Source of the DNA: CBDDBH01 sp965225625
GTDB lineage: Bacteria; Pseudomonadota; Gammaproteobacteria; JADZEE01
Reading direction: 5' to 3'
Assembly (NCBI GenBank): GCA_965225625.1
Contig: CBDDBH010000031.1
Coordinates: 1-64,000 of the forward strand
Length of the DNA stretch: 64,000 nt
Shown: piece by piece, positions 1 through 8,589 of the stretch
How the letters are laid out: the number at the start of each line of letters is the position of its first letter
Position numbering within the stretch: the first letter of the stretch is position 1
Position numbers and translations under genes: made by a program
The notes under the pieces: model-generated
Seen by the model: only the letters and a program-made list of their open reading frames with translations
Told to the model about the DNA's origin: nothing
The model's database searches: none

Positions 1-2571
1 GCTTTGTGTGGTCGTTTTCAATGCCAGCGACAACAGAACACGCTCAATGTTCGGCCACTCCGCGATGATCAGATTTTCCTTGATTTTGCGTACCGGCTTG
101 AGCGGACAACCACGGTACTGATTGGGGTGTTTGAAACTATAGAGGCCTGACTCGATCTTGCGGCGAAAGTCCCGATACCGGGGTGCAAAGCGGTAGCCGA
201 AAAGATGCAACAGGGCGAAGTTCACCTGGTTGGTGCCGTGCGTATCGGTGGAATGGATATCCGGCAGGATGTCGGTAGCGTTGTTGAACAAGACGTCGAA
301 AACATAATGACTTTCGTGCTCGTTGGCGCCGATGATCCTCGCGTTCAGGGGCACATGGCTGGCCAGCAAGGTGTAAGCTACCACGCCTTTCTTAAGACCA
401 AAATACTTGGCCGAGTGGCGTGCATTGATGGTCGGAATAGCCGCCTCGAACTTCTGTCCGTCGCTGCTAGAATGTACCGCTTCACCGATATCAAAATGGC
501 GGAATATGGGGAGTCTTGCAGTCGCGTTGGCAATGCGCTCGTTCGCCTCGCACAGTGTCTCAAGACGGATAAAATTAGCGGCGGTGGTAGAGAGCTGCTG
601 ATAAGTGAGGTTGGAAATCTCTGCCATGCGGCCCAGGCCGATGTTGGTGGCGTATGCCATCAGACAGGCGACCGTGATGGGCTTTGCCGCCTTGCCGCGC
701 TGGTAACGGCCGAGAACATGCTCAAAGGCTGCCATAAAGTCGGTTCGCCGATCCACGTACAGCAACAGATTATCGATGTCGGTGCGTTCGATCGTGTCGA
801 AGAAAGGTTCATGACGCAGCGACTCCTGAGTGTGTCGGCTGTGGTCCCATATCGCTTTTCCCTGACGCCAGCGCACGAACGCATTGTCGCTGTTTCGAAT
901 GCTCTGGTTGACGTGATCAAGCCGCTCATCGAGTTCGGATCTCAGTGCCTCGAGCCGTTGTCGTATCGGTGTTTCAGCGTTCACCAGACCCAGCTGCGGC
1001 AGTAGCGTGTGGCGCTGCCCGTAGGTATGCTCATCAACGAGGTCATCCTCGAAACTGCGGTAGCGTGCGCTGTCCGGACAATAGAGATCGCCGGCTTCGA
1101 GGCGCTCTCGCAGCTGCCGGTACAACACGAACTCGTAGCGATCGCGGATGAGCGTGCCATCGGCGCCCACCAGATAGCGGGCTGATCGTTGCGGGATAAG
1201 CGTCGTTGGAAGATCCGACAGCGGCAACTGCAGGCCATCCCGAAACGCTTGCGACATTGTGTGGAAAGCCTTCAATAATATGCCGTTCGCCGGGGTTCCT
1301 TCGAGCACGATCGAACGCAGCAGCGGTCGAATGTTGCGCTTTGCTTTGGCCATCACACGATCAATGGCCTGCCACTCATAGGCAAGCTCATCGAGCCCGG
1401 CATCGTCGACAAGATGCTGGCACAAACGCGCCAGGCGATCGGATGGCAACATCCCGTTGGCACGCTGTCTCACCTCGGCAAATGGCGTCTCGTCGGGAAT
1501 ACTCGAGTCCAGAAAGAGCTTGAGTATTTTGGCGCCCTGCGTGAGGTCGTCGTTCGCTTCAACCCGATGCCGATAAACGGCTTCTTTGGCGGCGGCTGTG
1601 GCTTCGTCAGCGTAACGAGAGACCAACGCACAAAAAGCGCTCAACAAATTATCGTTCAACCGCTGATAGCGATCGTGGATAAAGCACAGCAGATAAAGAT
1701 GCACCATCTCCGTGCTCATGCGCTTGAGCTTGTAGACGGTGTAGTAGTCGACCAATGAAGCGTAGTAACGCACGCTCTGGGTCGACAGACCGGCTGCATC
1801 GATTACGCGCCTGGCAACCGCAAACAAATCCCGAATCTGCTGCCCTCGCTGAATCTCGGCCAGAAGTTGTTTGTGACTGAAATCCCGCGGCTGGTGCTTA
1901 ATCGATGTGATGGCGTGCAAGCCCTTATTGTCCTTGAGCAGGCGGGCCAGCAGTTGCGTATCGTCATCGCTTATCAACTCACTCAGAGCACCCGATATGC
2001 GGTGGCGCTCAAAGGTGAGCGCCCGCCGAACGAGATCCTGCAGATACGTGTAACCGGGCAGAACAATCCGCGTCTGGCGCATGTGATCAACCAGATCGCG
2101 CAGGACGTAAACCGGTCGGCTTGAAATCCGAGCCGCGGCCACCGCTCGTTCTTCAAGCCGCAGCCGCTCGGTCTTCTCGCAAAGCCGGTAGCGGAACAGC
2201 TTGATAATGAGTGCCACATGGCGTTTGCGAGTGTGATCCGAAACGTTGATGTCAGCAACGATGGCGTTGTCCAGATAGCAGCGGCTGATGTACTCGATAT
2301 CGTCGTGGACGCTCTGCACCTCAACTCGGAAAAACCGCTGCCGGGCACGAAAGTACCCGAGCTGCAGCAAGAAGTGGGCCTTCGTGCGTACCGTTCTGAG
2401 GCGTGCCAACGCGTGTCGTTCCGGCGCCGCTAAAGTGAAAAACAGGTCCCGGTCGTACTGCGAAAATCGCGGTACACCCCAGAGCAGTTCGTACTCCTCA
2501 GACGAGAGAATCTGTAGGCGATCACTTTGCGGTAGAAAAAGATCTCCATTATTATCAATGGGATCCGACAT
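1..2571 (-). CDS. tnpA: Tn3-family transposase, C-terminus beyond the window
   Basis: The minus strand is open from the ATG at 2571 to the left edge, about 857 codons; Tn3-family transposases are usually near 1000 residues, so the C-terminus lies outside the window. The N-terminal part (MSDPIDNNGDLFLPQSDRLQ) is a DUF4158-type DNA-binding region. Near positions 235-270 the reading frame gives the hallmark segment ILPDIHSTDTHGTNQVNF of the Tn3 DDE domain, preceded by ANEHESHYVFDVLF. The frame at 207 is the same as at 2571 (both divisible by three), so no net frameshift occurs. Tn3 transposases catalyse replicative transposition from 38-bp terminal repeats. No resolvase is seen on this side. The gene appears intact as far as visible, but I translated it by eye and did not check every codon. 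Confidence 0.9.
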   Translation of the reverse strand, partial: MSDPIDNNGDLFLPQSDRLQILSSEEYELLWGVPRFSQYDRDLFFTLAAPERHALARLRTVRTKAHFLLQLGYFRARQRFFRVEVQSVHDDIEYISRCYLDNAIVADINVSDHTRKRHVALIIKLFRYRLCEKTERLRLEERAVAAARISSRPVYVLRDLVDHMRQTRIVLPGYTYLQDLVRRALTFERHRISGALSELISDDDTQLLARLLKDNKGLHAITSIKHQPRDFSHKQLLAEIQRGQQIRDLFAVARRVIDAAGLSTQSVRYYASLVDYYTVYKLKRMSTEMVHLYLLCFIHDRYQRLNDNLLSAFCALVSRYADEATAAAKEAVYRHRVEANDDLTQGAKILKLFLDSSIPDETPFAEVRQRANGMLPSDRLARLCQHLVDDAGLDELAYEWQAIDRVMAKAKRNIRPLLRSIVLEGTPANGILLKAFHTMSQAFRDGLQLPLSDLPTTLIPQRSARYLVGADGTLIRDRYEFVLYRQLRERLEAGDLYCPDSARYRSFEDDLVDEHTYGQRHTLLPQLGLVNAETPIRQRLEALRSELDERLDHVNQSIRNSDNAFVRWRQGKAIWDHSRHTQESLRHEPFFDTIERTDIDNLLLYVDRRTDFMAAFEHVLGRYQRGKAAKPITVACLMAYATNIGLGRMAEISNLTYQQLSTTAANFIRLETLCEANERIANATARLPIFRHFDIGEAVHSSSDGQKFEAAIPTINARHSAKYFGLKKGVVAYTLLASHVPLNARIIGANEHESHYVFDVLFNNATDILPDIHSTDTHGTNQVNFALLHLFGYRFAPRYRDFRRKIESGLYSFKHPNQYRGCPLKPVRKIKENLIIAEWPNIERVLLSLALKTTTQS

Positions 2572-2625
2572 GACAGTTGCCTCAAAAAGCTACTATCATA
2601 GGTGATACTGTCGGTAATCGGCCGC

Positions 2626-2659
2626 CTTACACTAGTGCAGATTTTCGGCGGTTTGGGCC
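2626..2659. repeat. candidate Tn3 terminal inverted repeat
   Basis: Read on the minus strand this 34-nt stretch starts GGCCCAAACCGCCG and ends GTGTAAG. Tn3-family ends commonly begin with a G-rich tip and finish in TAAG on the inner side. It lies just upstream of the transposase start and directly beside the point where homology to a TonB receptor begins (about 2660). The opposite end is outside the window, so the repeat cannot be confirmed by pairing. Confidence 0.4.
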
Positions 2660-4021
2660 AAGAACCCCCAGACCGAGTTTTTTATGAAACACACACTCAA
2701 CCCGCAATTGCTGGCCAAGCCTGATGTAACCGTGGCCAATATCCCGACGGATTATACTCCCGGCACCTACACGGAAACGGATTACACCATCAACCTGGAT
2801 GTATCCAAGCTGGTAGACCTGGCTGCGTTCTACTCGCCGTTGAATGTTGCGTTCGGACTGGAGCATCGGCAGGAGGAATTCAAGGTAACCGAGGGTGGGG
2901 AGAATTCCTGGTTCCAGGACTTAAGTCTCGGCGGTCTCTCTGCGCAGGGCTTCGGCGTCGGTTCCAACGGTTTTACCGGTTTCGGCCCCCGTGTGACCGG
3001 CACCTGGTCGCGCAACAGTTACGCTGCCTATATGGACCTGGAAGCCGAGCTGAGCAGAGGTGTGTTACTGGGCGCGGCGGGACGCTATGAAGATCACAAG
3101 GGCGTCGGTGAGACCGTGGATTTCAAGCTTAGTGTCCGCGGGCAAGTCAATGATAATTTTGCCGTGCGTGGCGCAGTGAGCACCGGGTTTCGGGCGCCGA
3201 CGGTAGGGCAGGCCAACATCCTGAACGTCACCACCGCGTTCAGCGGCGGCGTGCTGGCGGATGAAGCCACCCTCCCGCCCACTCACCCGGCGTCAGCCCT
3301 GGTAGGCGGCAAAACCCTGACACCGGAGGAATCCATGAACTACACCATCGGTACGGTGTTCAATGTAGGTGACGTGGATATCACCGTGGATTACTTCCAC
3401 ATCCAGGTCAAGGATCGCATTGCACGAGGCAGTGAGAGAGTGCTGACGGATGCGGACAGACAAACCTTGATAAACCAGGGCCTCACGGATGCAAGCGCCT
3501 TCTCGCAAATTCGCTTCTTTACCAATGATTTCGATACCACCACACAGGGTGTCGATGTCATCGCCACCTATCCGATGGATCTGCTCGGTGGCAGAACCAA
3601 CTTCAGTTTTGTCGGGAATTGGACGGAGACCAAGGTTGACAAGTTCAACCCGGAAGTCATCAGTGGCAAGCGGGTAATCCAACTGGAAAAAAACCTGCCC
3701 AGAACCCGCTTCACCTCGTCGGCCAATCACCTGCAGGGGCCCTGGACCTTCCTGGCCCGGCTGCGTTATTACGGCAAGTTCACGGAGTTTACTACGGATG
3801 ATGAAGAGAAGCGCAATGAGGGCGAGGCCCGCGCGCTCGTGGATATTGAGGGTTCCTACACCTTCAAGGACGGCCTCACGCTGGCGGCGGGAGCGGAAAA
3901 CGTGTTCGATACCAAGCCGTCCAGGCTATCTAGCAACGTGTCGGGCCTGGTTTACACCGAGACCTCACCCTACGGCTTTAACGGCGGATTTTTCTACTTC
4001 AGAACACTCTGGAACTTTTAG
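2660..4021 (+). pseudogene. TonB-dependent receptor, 5' part lost to Tn3 insertion
   Basis: The longest ATG-started frame is 2684-4021 (445 aa), but the frame is open back to about 2636 and the residues encoded from 2660 (KNPQTEFF then MKHTLNPQLL) already resemble the middle of a TonB-dependent outer-membrane receptor. The rest is beta-barrel: SPLNVAFGLEHRQEEF, GAVSTGFRAPTVGQANI, LTPEESMNYTIGTVF, GAENVFDTKP, ending FFYFRTLWNF with the terminal phenylalanine needed for BAM recognition. The signal peptide, TonB box and plug domain are missing. Full receptors of this type are about 800-1000 residues. The break lies at the putative Tn3 end, so the gene was most likely cut by that insertion and is non-functional. 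The substrate cannot be inferred. Confidence 0.85.
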
Positions 4022-4047
4022 TTAAGGATGTTGTGGGCTGGAAAAAG

Positions 4048-4820
4048 CGTACTGACAAGTTATTGTCCCTGGACCGCAGAATTTTGCTCTCCAATTTTAC
4101 GCCACTGCCGATGACCCATTATTAAACGCATCTTCCCTGAGATTTCGATAATGTGCGACTTTGACTAAGTGACGACCCAGATTGAACAAGTTGTCAACGG
4201 CAGCGTGAACAGTCAAGAATCTTCCCGCGTGCCTTGGTGACTTGAATCTCCGCATCCCGCGCTCCCTCACGCTGGTTAGTGCGTGCGATTGCTCTGCTCG
4301 ATTATTAGCATATTGCGATGTATCGTGTATCGCTTCAGGAATAATCTCCCGCTGCGCCACGCAATAACTCCGCCATTTGTCTGTCACGATCCGCCTGGGT
4401 TCGCCGCCATGGCTTCTCAGTAAGCGCTTGAAGAAACGCTGTGCAGCCGCGCCATCTCTACGGCTTTGGAGCAACACGTCCACCCCTTCACCATCCTGAT
4501 CGACTGCCCGCCATAGATAATGCTGTTTGCCATTGATCTGCACGAAGACTTCATCGATGAAGAAGGTATCGCCGTAGCCATGATGCTTTCGCTGCAGTCG
4601 CCTGGCGAACCTGGGACCGAACTTGATACACCAGAGCCGAATGGTTTCGTAGGTGACTGTGATGCCTCGCTGAGCAAGCGAATCTTCGATATCACGGTGG
4701 CTGAGGTTGAATCTGCAGTAAAGCCAGACTGCATAGCTGATGATCTCAGGTGGGAACCGGTAACGTTTGTAGATATTCATTCCGGAATTATCCATTTTCG
4801 AGAGTTAAGTTGTCAGTACG
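4048..4820 (-). mobile_element. IS6-family insertion sequence with 15-bp inverted repeats
   Basis: The left end (4048-4062) reads CGTACTGACAAGTTA and the reverse complement of the right end (4806-4820) reads CGTACTGACAACTTA, 14 of 15 identical. The ends enclose one transposase gene and give a 773-bp element, close to the usual 0.7-0.9 kb of the IS6 family. No 8-bp target duplication is visible in the bases just outside, which suggests the element arrived by cointegrate-type recombination or that one flank was later rearranged. Confidence 0.75.
4097..4795 (-). CDS. IS6-family DDE transposase
   Basis: The 232-residue protein has IS6 architecture: an N-terminal helix-turn-helix (SHRDIEDSLAQRGITVTYET) followed by a DDE catalytic core. 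The acidic triad is visible as D81 (FIDEVFVQINGK), D139 (IVTDKWRSY) and E168 (NNRAEQSHALTSVRERGMRRF). No stop or frameshift is present, so it may be active. IS6 enzymes act by replicative transposition and often mediate neighbouring deletions. A start at the internal Met (4780, MNIYKRYRFPPE) matches the usual family N-terminus better than 4795. It lies within matching inverted repeats, 70-80 bp downstream of the broken TonB receptor. Confidence 0.92.
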   Translation of the reverse strand: MDNSGMNIYKRYRFPPEIISYAVWLYCRFNLSHRDIEDSLAQRGITVTYETIRLWCIKFGPRFARRLQRKHHGYGDTFFIDEVFVQINGKQHYLWRAVDQDGEGVDVLLQSRRDGAAAQRFFKRLLRSHGGEPRRIVTDKWRSYCVAQREIIPEAIHDTSQYANNRAEQSHALTSVRERGMRRFKSPRHAGRFLTVHAAVDNLFNLGRHLVKVAHYRNLREDAFNNGSSAVA

Positions 4821-4997
4821 GTCGAGCGTGTTCGTCGACCCGAAAATGACGACCGCACTTTTGGACCGATTCACGCATCACTGCCATATCGCTGAGACTG
4901 GCAATGATAGCTATCGATTCAAAAACAGTTCAATACGCGAGAAAAAGGCAAAGAAGACTAGAAAATTATCAACGTAACGAGCCATACTGGCGCTTCC

Positions 4998-5051
4998 GGG
5001 TGGGTCAATTTTCAATGCAAATCCCGGATCACTTTTCGATGCAACTCAACA
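4998..5051 (+). repeat. IS21-type terminal repeats of a second element
   Basis: Reading from 5051 on the minus strand the sequence begins TGT and contains two related motifs, TGCATCGAAAAGTGATCC and TGCATTGAAAATTGACCC, in tandem. Multiple short terminal repeats with a terminal TG/CA are typical of IS21-family ends. The unit sits exactly where the istA-like frame at 5012-5179 loses its family similarity, so it looks like the end of a second IS21-type element abutting or inserted in the first. Confidence 0.45.
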
Positions 5052-5179
5052 CTTCTGAGAACCTTGCGTACCGTGTTGCGCGATACGTTGTAATCCTTCG
5101 TAATCTGGCGAATGCCTTTACCATCTCGCGCCGCCAATCGAATCTTCCTGATCGTCTCCACCATCAACATCTCCTTCAT
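5012..5179 (-). pseudogene. istA: IS21 istA N-terminal fragment
   Basis: From the ATG at 5179 the frame encodes 55 residues starting MKEMLMVETIRKIRLAARD and containing ITKDYNVSRNTVRKVLRS, the N-terminal helix-turn-helix of IS21-family IstA transposases, which are normally about 400-500 residues. Family similarity stops at about 5052, after which only twelve unrelated residues follow before a stop. The catalytic domain and the istB helper ATPase are absent, so this is a dead remnant. Confidence 0.7.
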
Positions 5180-5204
5180 AAGCTCCCTGACTCCAATACG
5201 TCAG

Positions 5205-5281
5205 ACAGCATGGTTGAAGGTGGGTCAAAATTGCACGCCGATCACCCCCGTAAGTGGGTCATTTTTGCACGCCGATTTACA
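5205..5281 (-). repeat. IS21 terminal repeats upstream of istA fragment
   Basis: On the minus strand the tip at 5281 reads TGTAAATCGGCGTGC and continues with two copies of a GGCGTGCAA(A/T)(A/T)(A/T)TGACCC-type motif (about 5254-5276 and 5216-5242). This is the multiple-terminal-repeat layout of an IS21 left end, located about 100 bp before the istA start as expected. The opposite end is missing. Confidence 0.6.
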
Positions 5282-5289
5282 CTCAAAGC

Positions 5290-5353
5290 TGCCTTAGCAG
5301 ACTTTGAATCACCGGACGAAGAAGACAATCCGGCGGCCGCCGAAAGCGTCTAG
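5290..5353 (+). pseudogene. 3' tail of an unidentified gene beyond the IS21 end
   Basis: Directly outside the IS21 tip the plus strand is open to a stop at 5353 and ends with the acidic tail ESPDEEDNPAAAESV. It may be the end of a gene interrupted by the IS, but only about 20 residues are visible and nothing identifies it. Confidence 0.25.
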
Positions 5354-5397
5354 GCGCGCTCGGCCCTACCACCGCGTAGCTGCCCTCAAGTTAGACA

Positions 5398-5440
5398 TTG
5401 ACGGCCCGATAATATCGTATATAATACGATTAAATACGAT
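5398..5440 (+). promoter_or_regulatory. parD promoter with overlapping operator
   Basis: TTGACG (5398-5403) and TATAAT (5420-5425) with a 16-bp spacer form a near-consensus sigma-70 promoter. The -10 box lies within the palindrome ATCGTAT-ATA-ATACGAT (5414-5430), and a third ATACGAT half-site follows at 5434-5440. This is the arrangement expected for autorepression by the ParD ribbon-helix-helix protein encoded just downstream. A GGAGG ribosome-binding site is at 5448-5452. Confidence 0.8.
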
Positions 5441-5457
5441 TATCATTGGAGGCAGCT

Positions 5458-5715
5458 ATGGCCCTCGTGAAAAAGACCATCAACATCACTGACCAGCAGG
5501 AAGGCTGGCTAAAGGCGCAGATTGCAACCGGTCAGTACGGCAACGACAGTGAGTACGTCCGCGATCTCATCCGCAAAGACCAAGAATCCAACGCCAAGTT
5601 TATGGCCTTGAAGGCCGCTATTCAGGAAGGCCTCGACAGCGGCGTCAGCGAAAAATCCGTGGACGAGGTTTGGGAGGGAGTCGAGGCTCGCCTGAGAGCC
5701 GATGGCCGCCTATAG
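5458..5715 (+). CDS. parD: ParD-type antitoxin
   Basis: This 85-residue protein begins MALVKKTINITDQQEGWLKA, a ribbon-helix-helix DNA-binding domain of the ParD/CC2985 class, followed by an acidic amphipathic C-terminal region that would wrap the ParE toxin (SVDEVWEGVEARLRADGRL). The ATG at 5458 is chosen over an upstream TTG because GGAGG lies 5 nt before it. It is expected to repress its own promoter, whose -10 box overlaps a 7-bp palindrome. The gene overlaps the downstream parE by 14 nt. It is distinct in sequence from the second ParD at 10.7-11.0 kb, though both share the TDQQ, NDSEY(V/I)RDLIR pattern. Confidence 0.88.
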   Translation: MALVKKTINITDQQEGWLKAQIATGQYGNDSEYVRDLIRKDQESNAKFMALKAAIQEGLDSGVSEKSVDEVWEGVEARLRADGRL

Positions 5716-5968
5716 GCTTTCCCTAAAGACGCTCGATGATCTCGACGACATCGCGCTCTACACGCTGCAAGAATTCGGCCTCGAACAGTCACATCGGTAT
5801 CGCGACGGCATTAAGGCGTGCTTCCAAAACCTCGCCGACAACCCTCGCCTGGGTCGGCGCGCTGACAATCTAGCGCCGGCGCTTCGACGGGTTGAACACG
5901 AATCGCACGTCGTCTTTTACAGGTGCGTTGAGGCGCTTTGCCGCGCTCGAATTGCCGCGTCACGTTAA
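5702..5968 (+). pseudogene. parE: ParE-type toxin with replaced C-terminus
   Basis: The frame starts inside parD and encodes MAAYRLSLKTLDDLDDIALY, the ParE fold, through HESHVVFYR at about 5922. ParE/RelE-fold toxins continue with a C-terminal beta strand and helix ending in a conserved Arg-rich segment (for example the EIIRVLGRQDPEKQL tail of the ParE at 10.4 kb). Here that part is replaced by CVEALCRARIAASR, encoded by the antisense of the adjoining GC-rich fragment. The junction at about 5922-5930 therefore removed the toxin end. The toxin is probably inactive, leaving a stand-alone antitoxin. ParE toxins normally poison DNA gyrase. Confidence 0.8.
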
Positions 5969-6185
5969 GCGCCTTCGGTTCGGGCGCCGCGAAGTGTCCA
6001 AGCACGATGCGATCAGCCTCGTCCGGGTTCGTCGCGAGGATTTCCCCGGCCCGGCGCACCGCCTCAAAGTCCGGGTCCGGCTCGGGTTGATACGCCGCGC
6101 GGATCGCCTCGACGCGCTTGGCGCGCTCGCCGTCGTCACCGACCAGCACGAACGCCTCGATCTCCCTCTTCACCTTCGGAATCAT
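5925..6185 (-). pseudogene. truncated ORF downstream of a Toprim primase
   Basis: From the ATG at 6185 the minus strand reads MIPKVKREIEAFVLVGDDGE and continues for about 85 residues to the junction with parE near 5925; the frame then runs on into antisense parE sequence. The start overlaps the end of the Toprim gene by 4 nt, so the two were translationally coupled. Composition is very GC-rich. In phage and plasmid replication modules a helicase or DUF3987-type ATPase often follows the primase, but too little remains to identify it. Confidence 0.45.
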
Positions 6186-7026
6186 CGTCCAATACCTCGC
6201 AGTAGGTCATGCCATGCGCCCCGGTCCGCTTCCTCGCGGGTCGCGCCGCCGTCGAATTCGCGGATCGCCGCGCGCTCGCCTATCCATTCGGCCAGGGCCG
6301 CGGCCGGATCATCCGCGTACCACTCGACGCGGCATTCCCGGCCCGTCGCCGTCCGCATGGACCACCACCGGATCGGAGCCGAGCGCTGGGGCGATACCCT
6401 TGCCCGCGGTCCCACCCACCGCGTACACCGCGCCAGGGGCGCACCAGGGCGAGAGCACTAGGGCGAGCGCATCCGCCTCGCCTTCGGCCACGTGCGCCGG
6501 GGAATCGCCACCACGGGGCGCCCGCGCCTCGAACACCGTCCCGGCCCGTGTCCCGAACGTGCGGCGCCATCGAGGCTCGATTCGTTCCCCGGCCGCGTCG
6601 ATCGCTTCCATGCTCACCGCCCGCGGGTCCGCATCGCCAGGGCGGCACCATGCGAAAATCAGCGCACCGGCCGCACCGTCCGGCAACCCGTACCACTTCG
6701 CCGCCCGGTCCGAGCCCGGGGTCGAGTCCGCCGGCACCGCACGTGCCCATAGCTGCGCCACAAGCGCCGCTCGCGGGTCCGGGCCGGTATCGGCAGGCTC
6801 GGGAGTCGAAAGGAGGGGTGAGGTCCGGGGCGTGCGCTCACGCCTCACGGCCCGCTCGCGGTCGCGGCTCTCGACGAATCCGGCCGATTCGAGCCAATCG
6901 AGCGCCGCCGACATGCACCGCGAGGCTTCCCCGGGTCCGGTAGCGCCATTCGTCCCGCGCGCGCTTCGTCGGCTCGCCAAGCAACGCTTCGGCCACGGGT
7001 CCGATGATGCCGGGCCAGTCCGTCAC
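6182..7026 (-). pseudogene. Toprim-domain primase (phage or plasmid type), frame-shifted
   Basis: The GTG at 7026 begins MTDWPGIIGPVAEALLGEP and WRYRTRGSLAV, the opening of a DUF7146-type primase N-terminal region. Family similarity then jumps to another frame at about 6925 (SAALDWLESAGFVESRDRER), consistent with a deletion or frameshift. The Toprim core follows: VAEGEADALAL (catalytic Glu) and VVVHADGDGPG (DxDxxG). A second one-base shift near 6325 moves the end to a third frame (RVEWYADDPAAALAEWIGER to LLRGIGR). Toprim primases of this type make RNA primers for phage or plasmid replication. The very high GC content and multiple frame changes mark it as a decayed import or as poor-quality sequence. 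Confidence 0.65.
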
Positions 7027-7109
7027 CGCTTCGGCTTCCGCTTGCGCAACGGCGGGCGGGCCAGCGCCGCCACTTCGGCCGCGTCAAGCTGGATACCCTC
7101 GCCTCGCCT

Positions 7110-7244
7110 TCATGCGGACGAAAATATCGCCGTATCCACCCGGCACCGCGGGCATGGAGTCCGCGCCTTGCCACGGCCGGCCACGGTGCCGTCATCGCAT
7201 TCGTTCGGGCATAGCTCCAACTCCACCCCTAACCGCTCCCGCAT
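7110..7244 (-). CDS. small zinc-ribbon-like protein
   Basis: Starting from an internal Met (MRERLGVELELCPNECDD) the 44-residue product has two cysteine knuckles, CPNEC and CPRC, about 16 residues apart, as in small zinc ribbons found in phage and plasmid replication modules. It lies just upstream of the primase start on the same strand. The same frame beyond its TGA encodes IQLDAAEVAALARPPLRKRK up to a stop overlapping the primase GTG, so the gene may once have been longer. Low complexity and high GC limit confidence. Confidence 0.35.
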   Translation of the reverse strand: MRERLGVELELCPNECDDGTVAGRGKARTPCPRCRVDTAIFSSA

Positions 7245-7378
7245 GTACACGGGGTCCGCCCACCCTAGAGCGTGTCGAGCCGCACGCCCAAAGCGACAAA
7301 AGAAAACCCTCGCCAAATAATCATGAACACCGACGACGATGAACAGTTGCCGCTGTGGGACAAAGATCCGCCCTTCTG

Positions 7379-7410
<32 letters not shown>

Positions 7411-7631
7411 TTCGCAACGCGAAATATATGCACCATCAAAAACCGCCCCCTGCACCAGTTAAACGCGTTTCCTTGGCGCCACTAACATCACGTGTATCGA
7501 TGTGATCACTTGGCCTGTAAGTCAAAATTTCTAAGTCGAATAGATCCCTCTGCCCTGGCATCCTTCAAAACTTTCTCTTGTCCAATACTCAATAAACAGC
7601 ATACGAATTAAGAAATCGCAAAAATCGAATG

Positions 7632-8141
7632 CTATGGTGATACTTTACAGAACTGTTCAATCAGAAATGGAACCGTCGCAACCAGAAATGCTCCTACATG
7701 CATGGCCGCAAAAACCCATGGTATTTTCATTTCGGCCTCAGTGAAGGGGAGATACAGTTCAGAATTTTCTCCTCTTCCAACAGCTTCCCATTCCGCATCA
7801 AACGGCGTAAATGGAAGCTCCTTTTCCATCTCGTGAACTACTTTAAATTTAGCTGTGTTCAGATCCTTGTACGACCGAATAAGACGGCACCATGAATAAC
7901 ACAGCACGATACCCGCCAAACTCAAGCCCCACGACCATTCCGTAAATGCATTTTCAGACAAACCAAATACAGCAAAAATAGCCGTGTTGATGCTGAGAAA
8001 AAACGAGTTAGCGGACTGCCGTCTATTGCTGATGTTGTCAGCCATCTGAACGTACAGCTTGTACATTTCCAGACAATGCGCTCTGTAGTCTGCTCCGTAT
8101 GAAGCCTCGTCATTCGCTATAAGATGATCGTGAATAGTCAT
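7632..8141 (-). CDS. RipA-like small integral membrane protein, putative TIR-system effector
   Basis: The 169-residue protein starts MTIHDHLIANDEASYGADYR, has a conserved-looking EMYKLYVQMADNISNRRQSAN segment, two hydrophobic helices at about 46-62 and 70-88, a cytosolic-looking loop containing WEAVGRGENSELYLPF, and a third hydrophobic helix at about 142-162. This layout resembles proteins annotated as RipA-family octameric membrane proteins. Its ATG lies 4 nt after the stop of the second TIR gene, so the two are translationally coupled. By analogy with Thoeris and CBASS systems, a small membrane protein next to TIR signal producers is a plausible membrane-damaging effector; this role is inference. 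The AT-rich composition differs from the chromosomal half. Confidence 0.72.
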   Translation of the reverse strand: MTIHDHLIANDEASYGADYRAHCLEMYKLYVQMADNISNRRQSANSFFLSINTAIFAVFGLSENAFTEWSWGLSLAGIVLCYSWCRLIRSYKDLNTAKFKVVHEMEKELPFTPFDAEWEAVGRGENSELYLPFTEAEMKIPWVFAAMHVGAFLVATVPFLIEQFCKVSP

Positions 8142-8145
8142 TGCA

Positions 8146-8559
8146 TCACGCTAGCTCTCGAATTCCCGCAACAATGGAATCCGTGTTCCAACCTACGATT
8201 TTGTCTGCAGCATCTTTTACGGTTTTAGAAGTCTTTTCCGAACTCCACGGTTCAACTGCCAGGATGGGCGTTGCAATAGAGAATGCGTTTTGCGCTATGT
8301 CTATTTCCTTGTTAATCCATTTGCTATACGTGGAATAAACGCCTGCCATAATCACTAGTACGTGGGTCAACTGAATTTTATTCTTGATAGCTTCATAAAG
8401 CTGCTTATCGGTGCCGTTAGTATGAACGGGATCATTTTGCGGGACAGAAAAATTCTGATAAGAAAAGTAGCCCTTGCCATCAAGCATTTTGATCATTTTT
8501 TCATAGGCGTCGCGGTATGCCCAAGAATGGCTGACAAATAGATTGTATGTGGTCGGCAT
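8146..8559 (-). CDS. TIR-like protein, ThsB/DUF1863 (MTH538) type
   Basis: The 137-residue protein has the TIR-like fold order of the MTH538/DUF1863 family: first strand YNLFVSHSW, a loop with SYQNFSVPQNDP, strand HVLVIMAGVY, and the catalytic-glutamate motif SKWINKEIDIA (E85), followed by PILAVEPW and the C-terminal VGWNTDSIVAGIREL. In Thoeris defence, ThsB proteins of this family sense phage infection and use NAD to make a cyclic-ADP-ribose-type signal that switches on an effector. It is the middle gene of three: 30 nt after the first TIR gene and 4 nt before the membrane-protein gene. No ThsA (SIR2-SLOG or macro-TM) is present in the window. Enzyme activity is inferred from the preserved Glu. 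Confidence 0.88.
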   Translation of the reverse strand: MPTTYNLFVSHSWAYRDAYEKMIKMLDGKGYFSYQNFSVPQNDPVHTNGTDKQLYEAIKNKIQLTHVLVIMAGVYSTYSKWINKEIDIAQNAFSIATPILAVEPWSSEKTSKTVKDAADKIVGWNTDSIVAGIRELA

Positions 8560-8589
8560 GATATTTCCTTATCGTTAGATATGAGGTTC

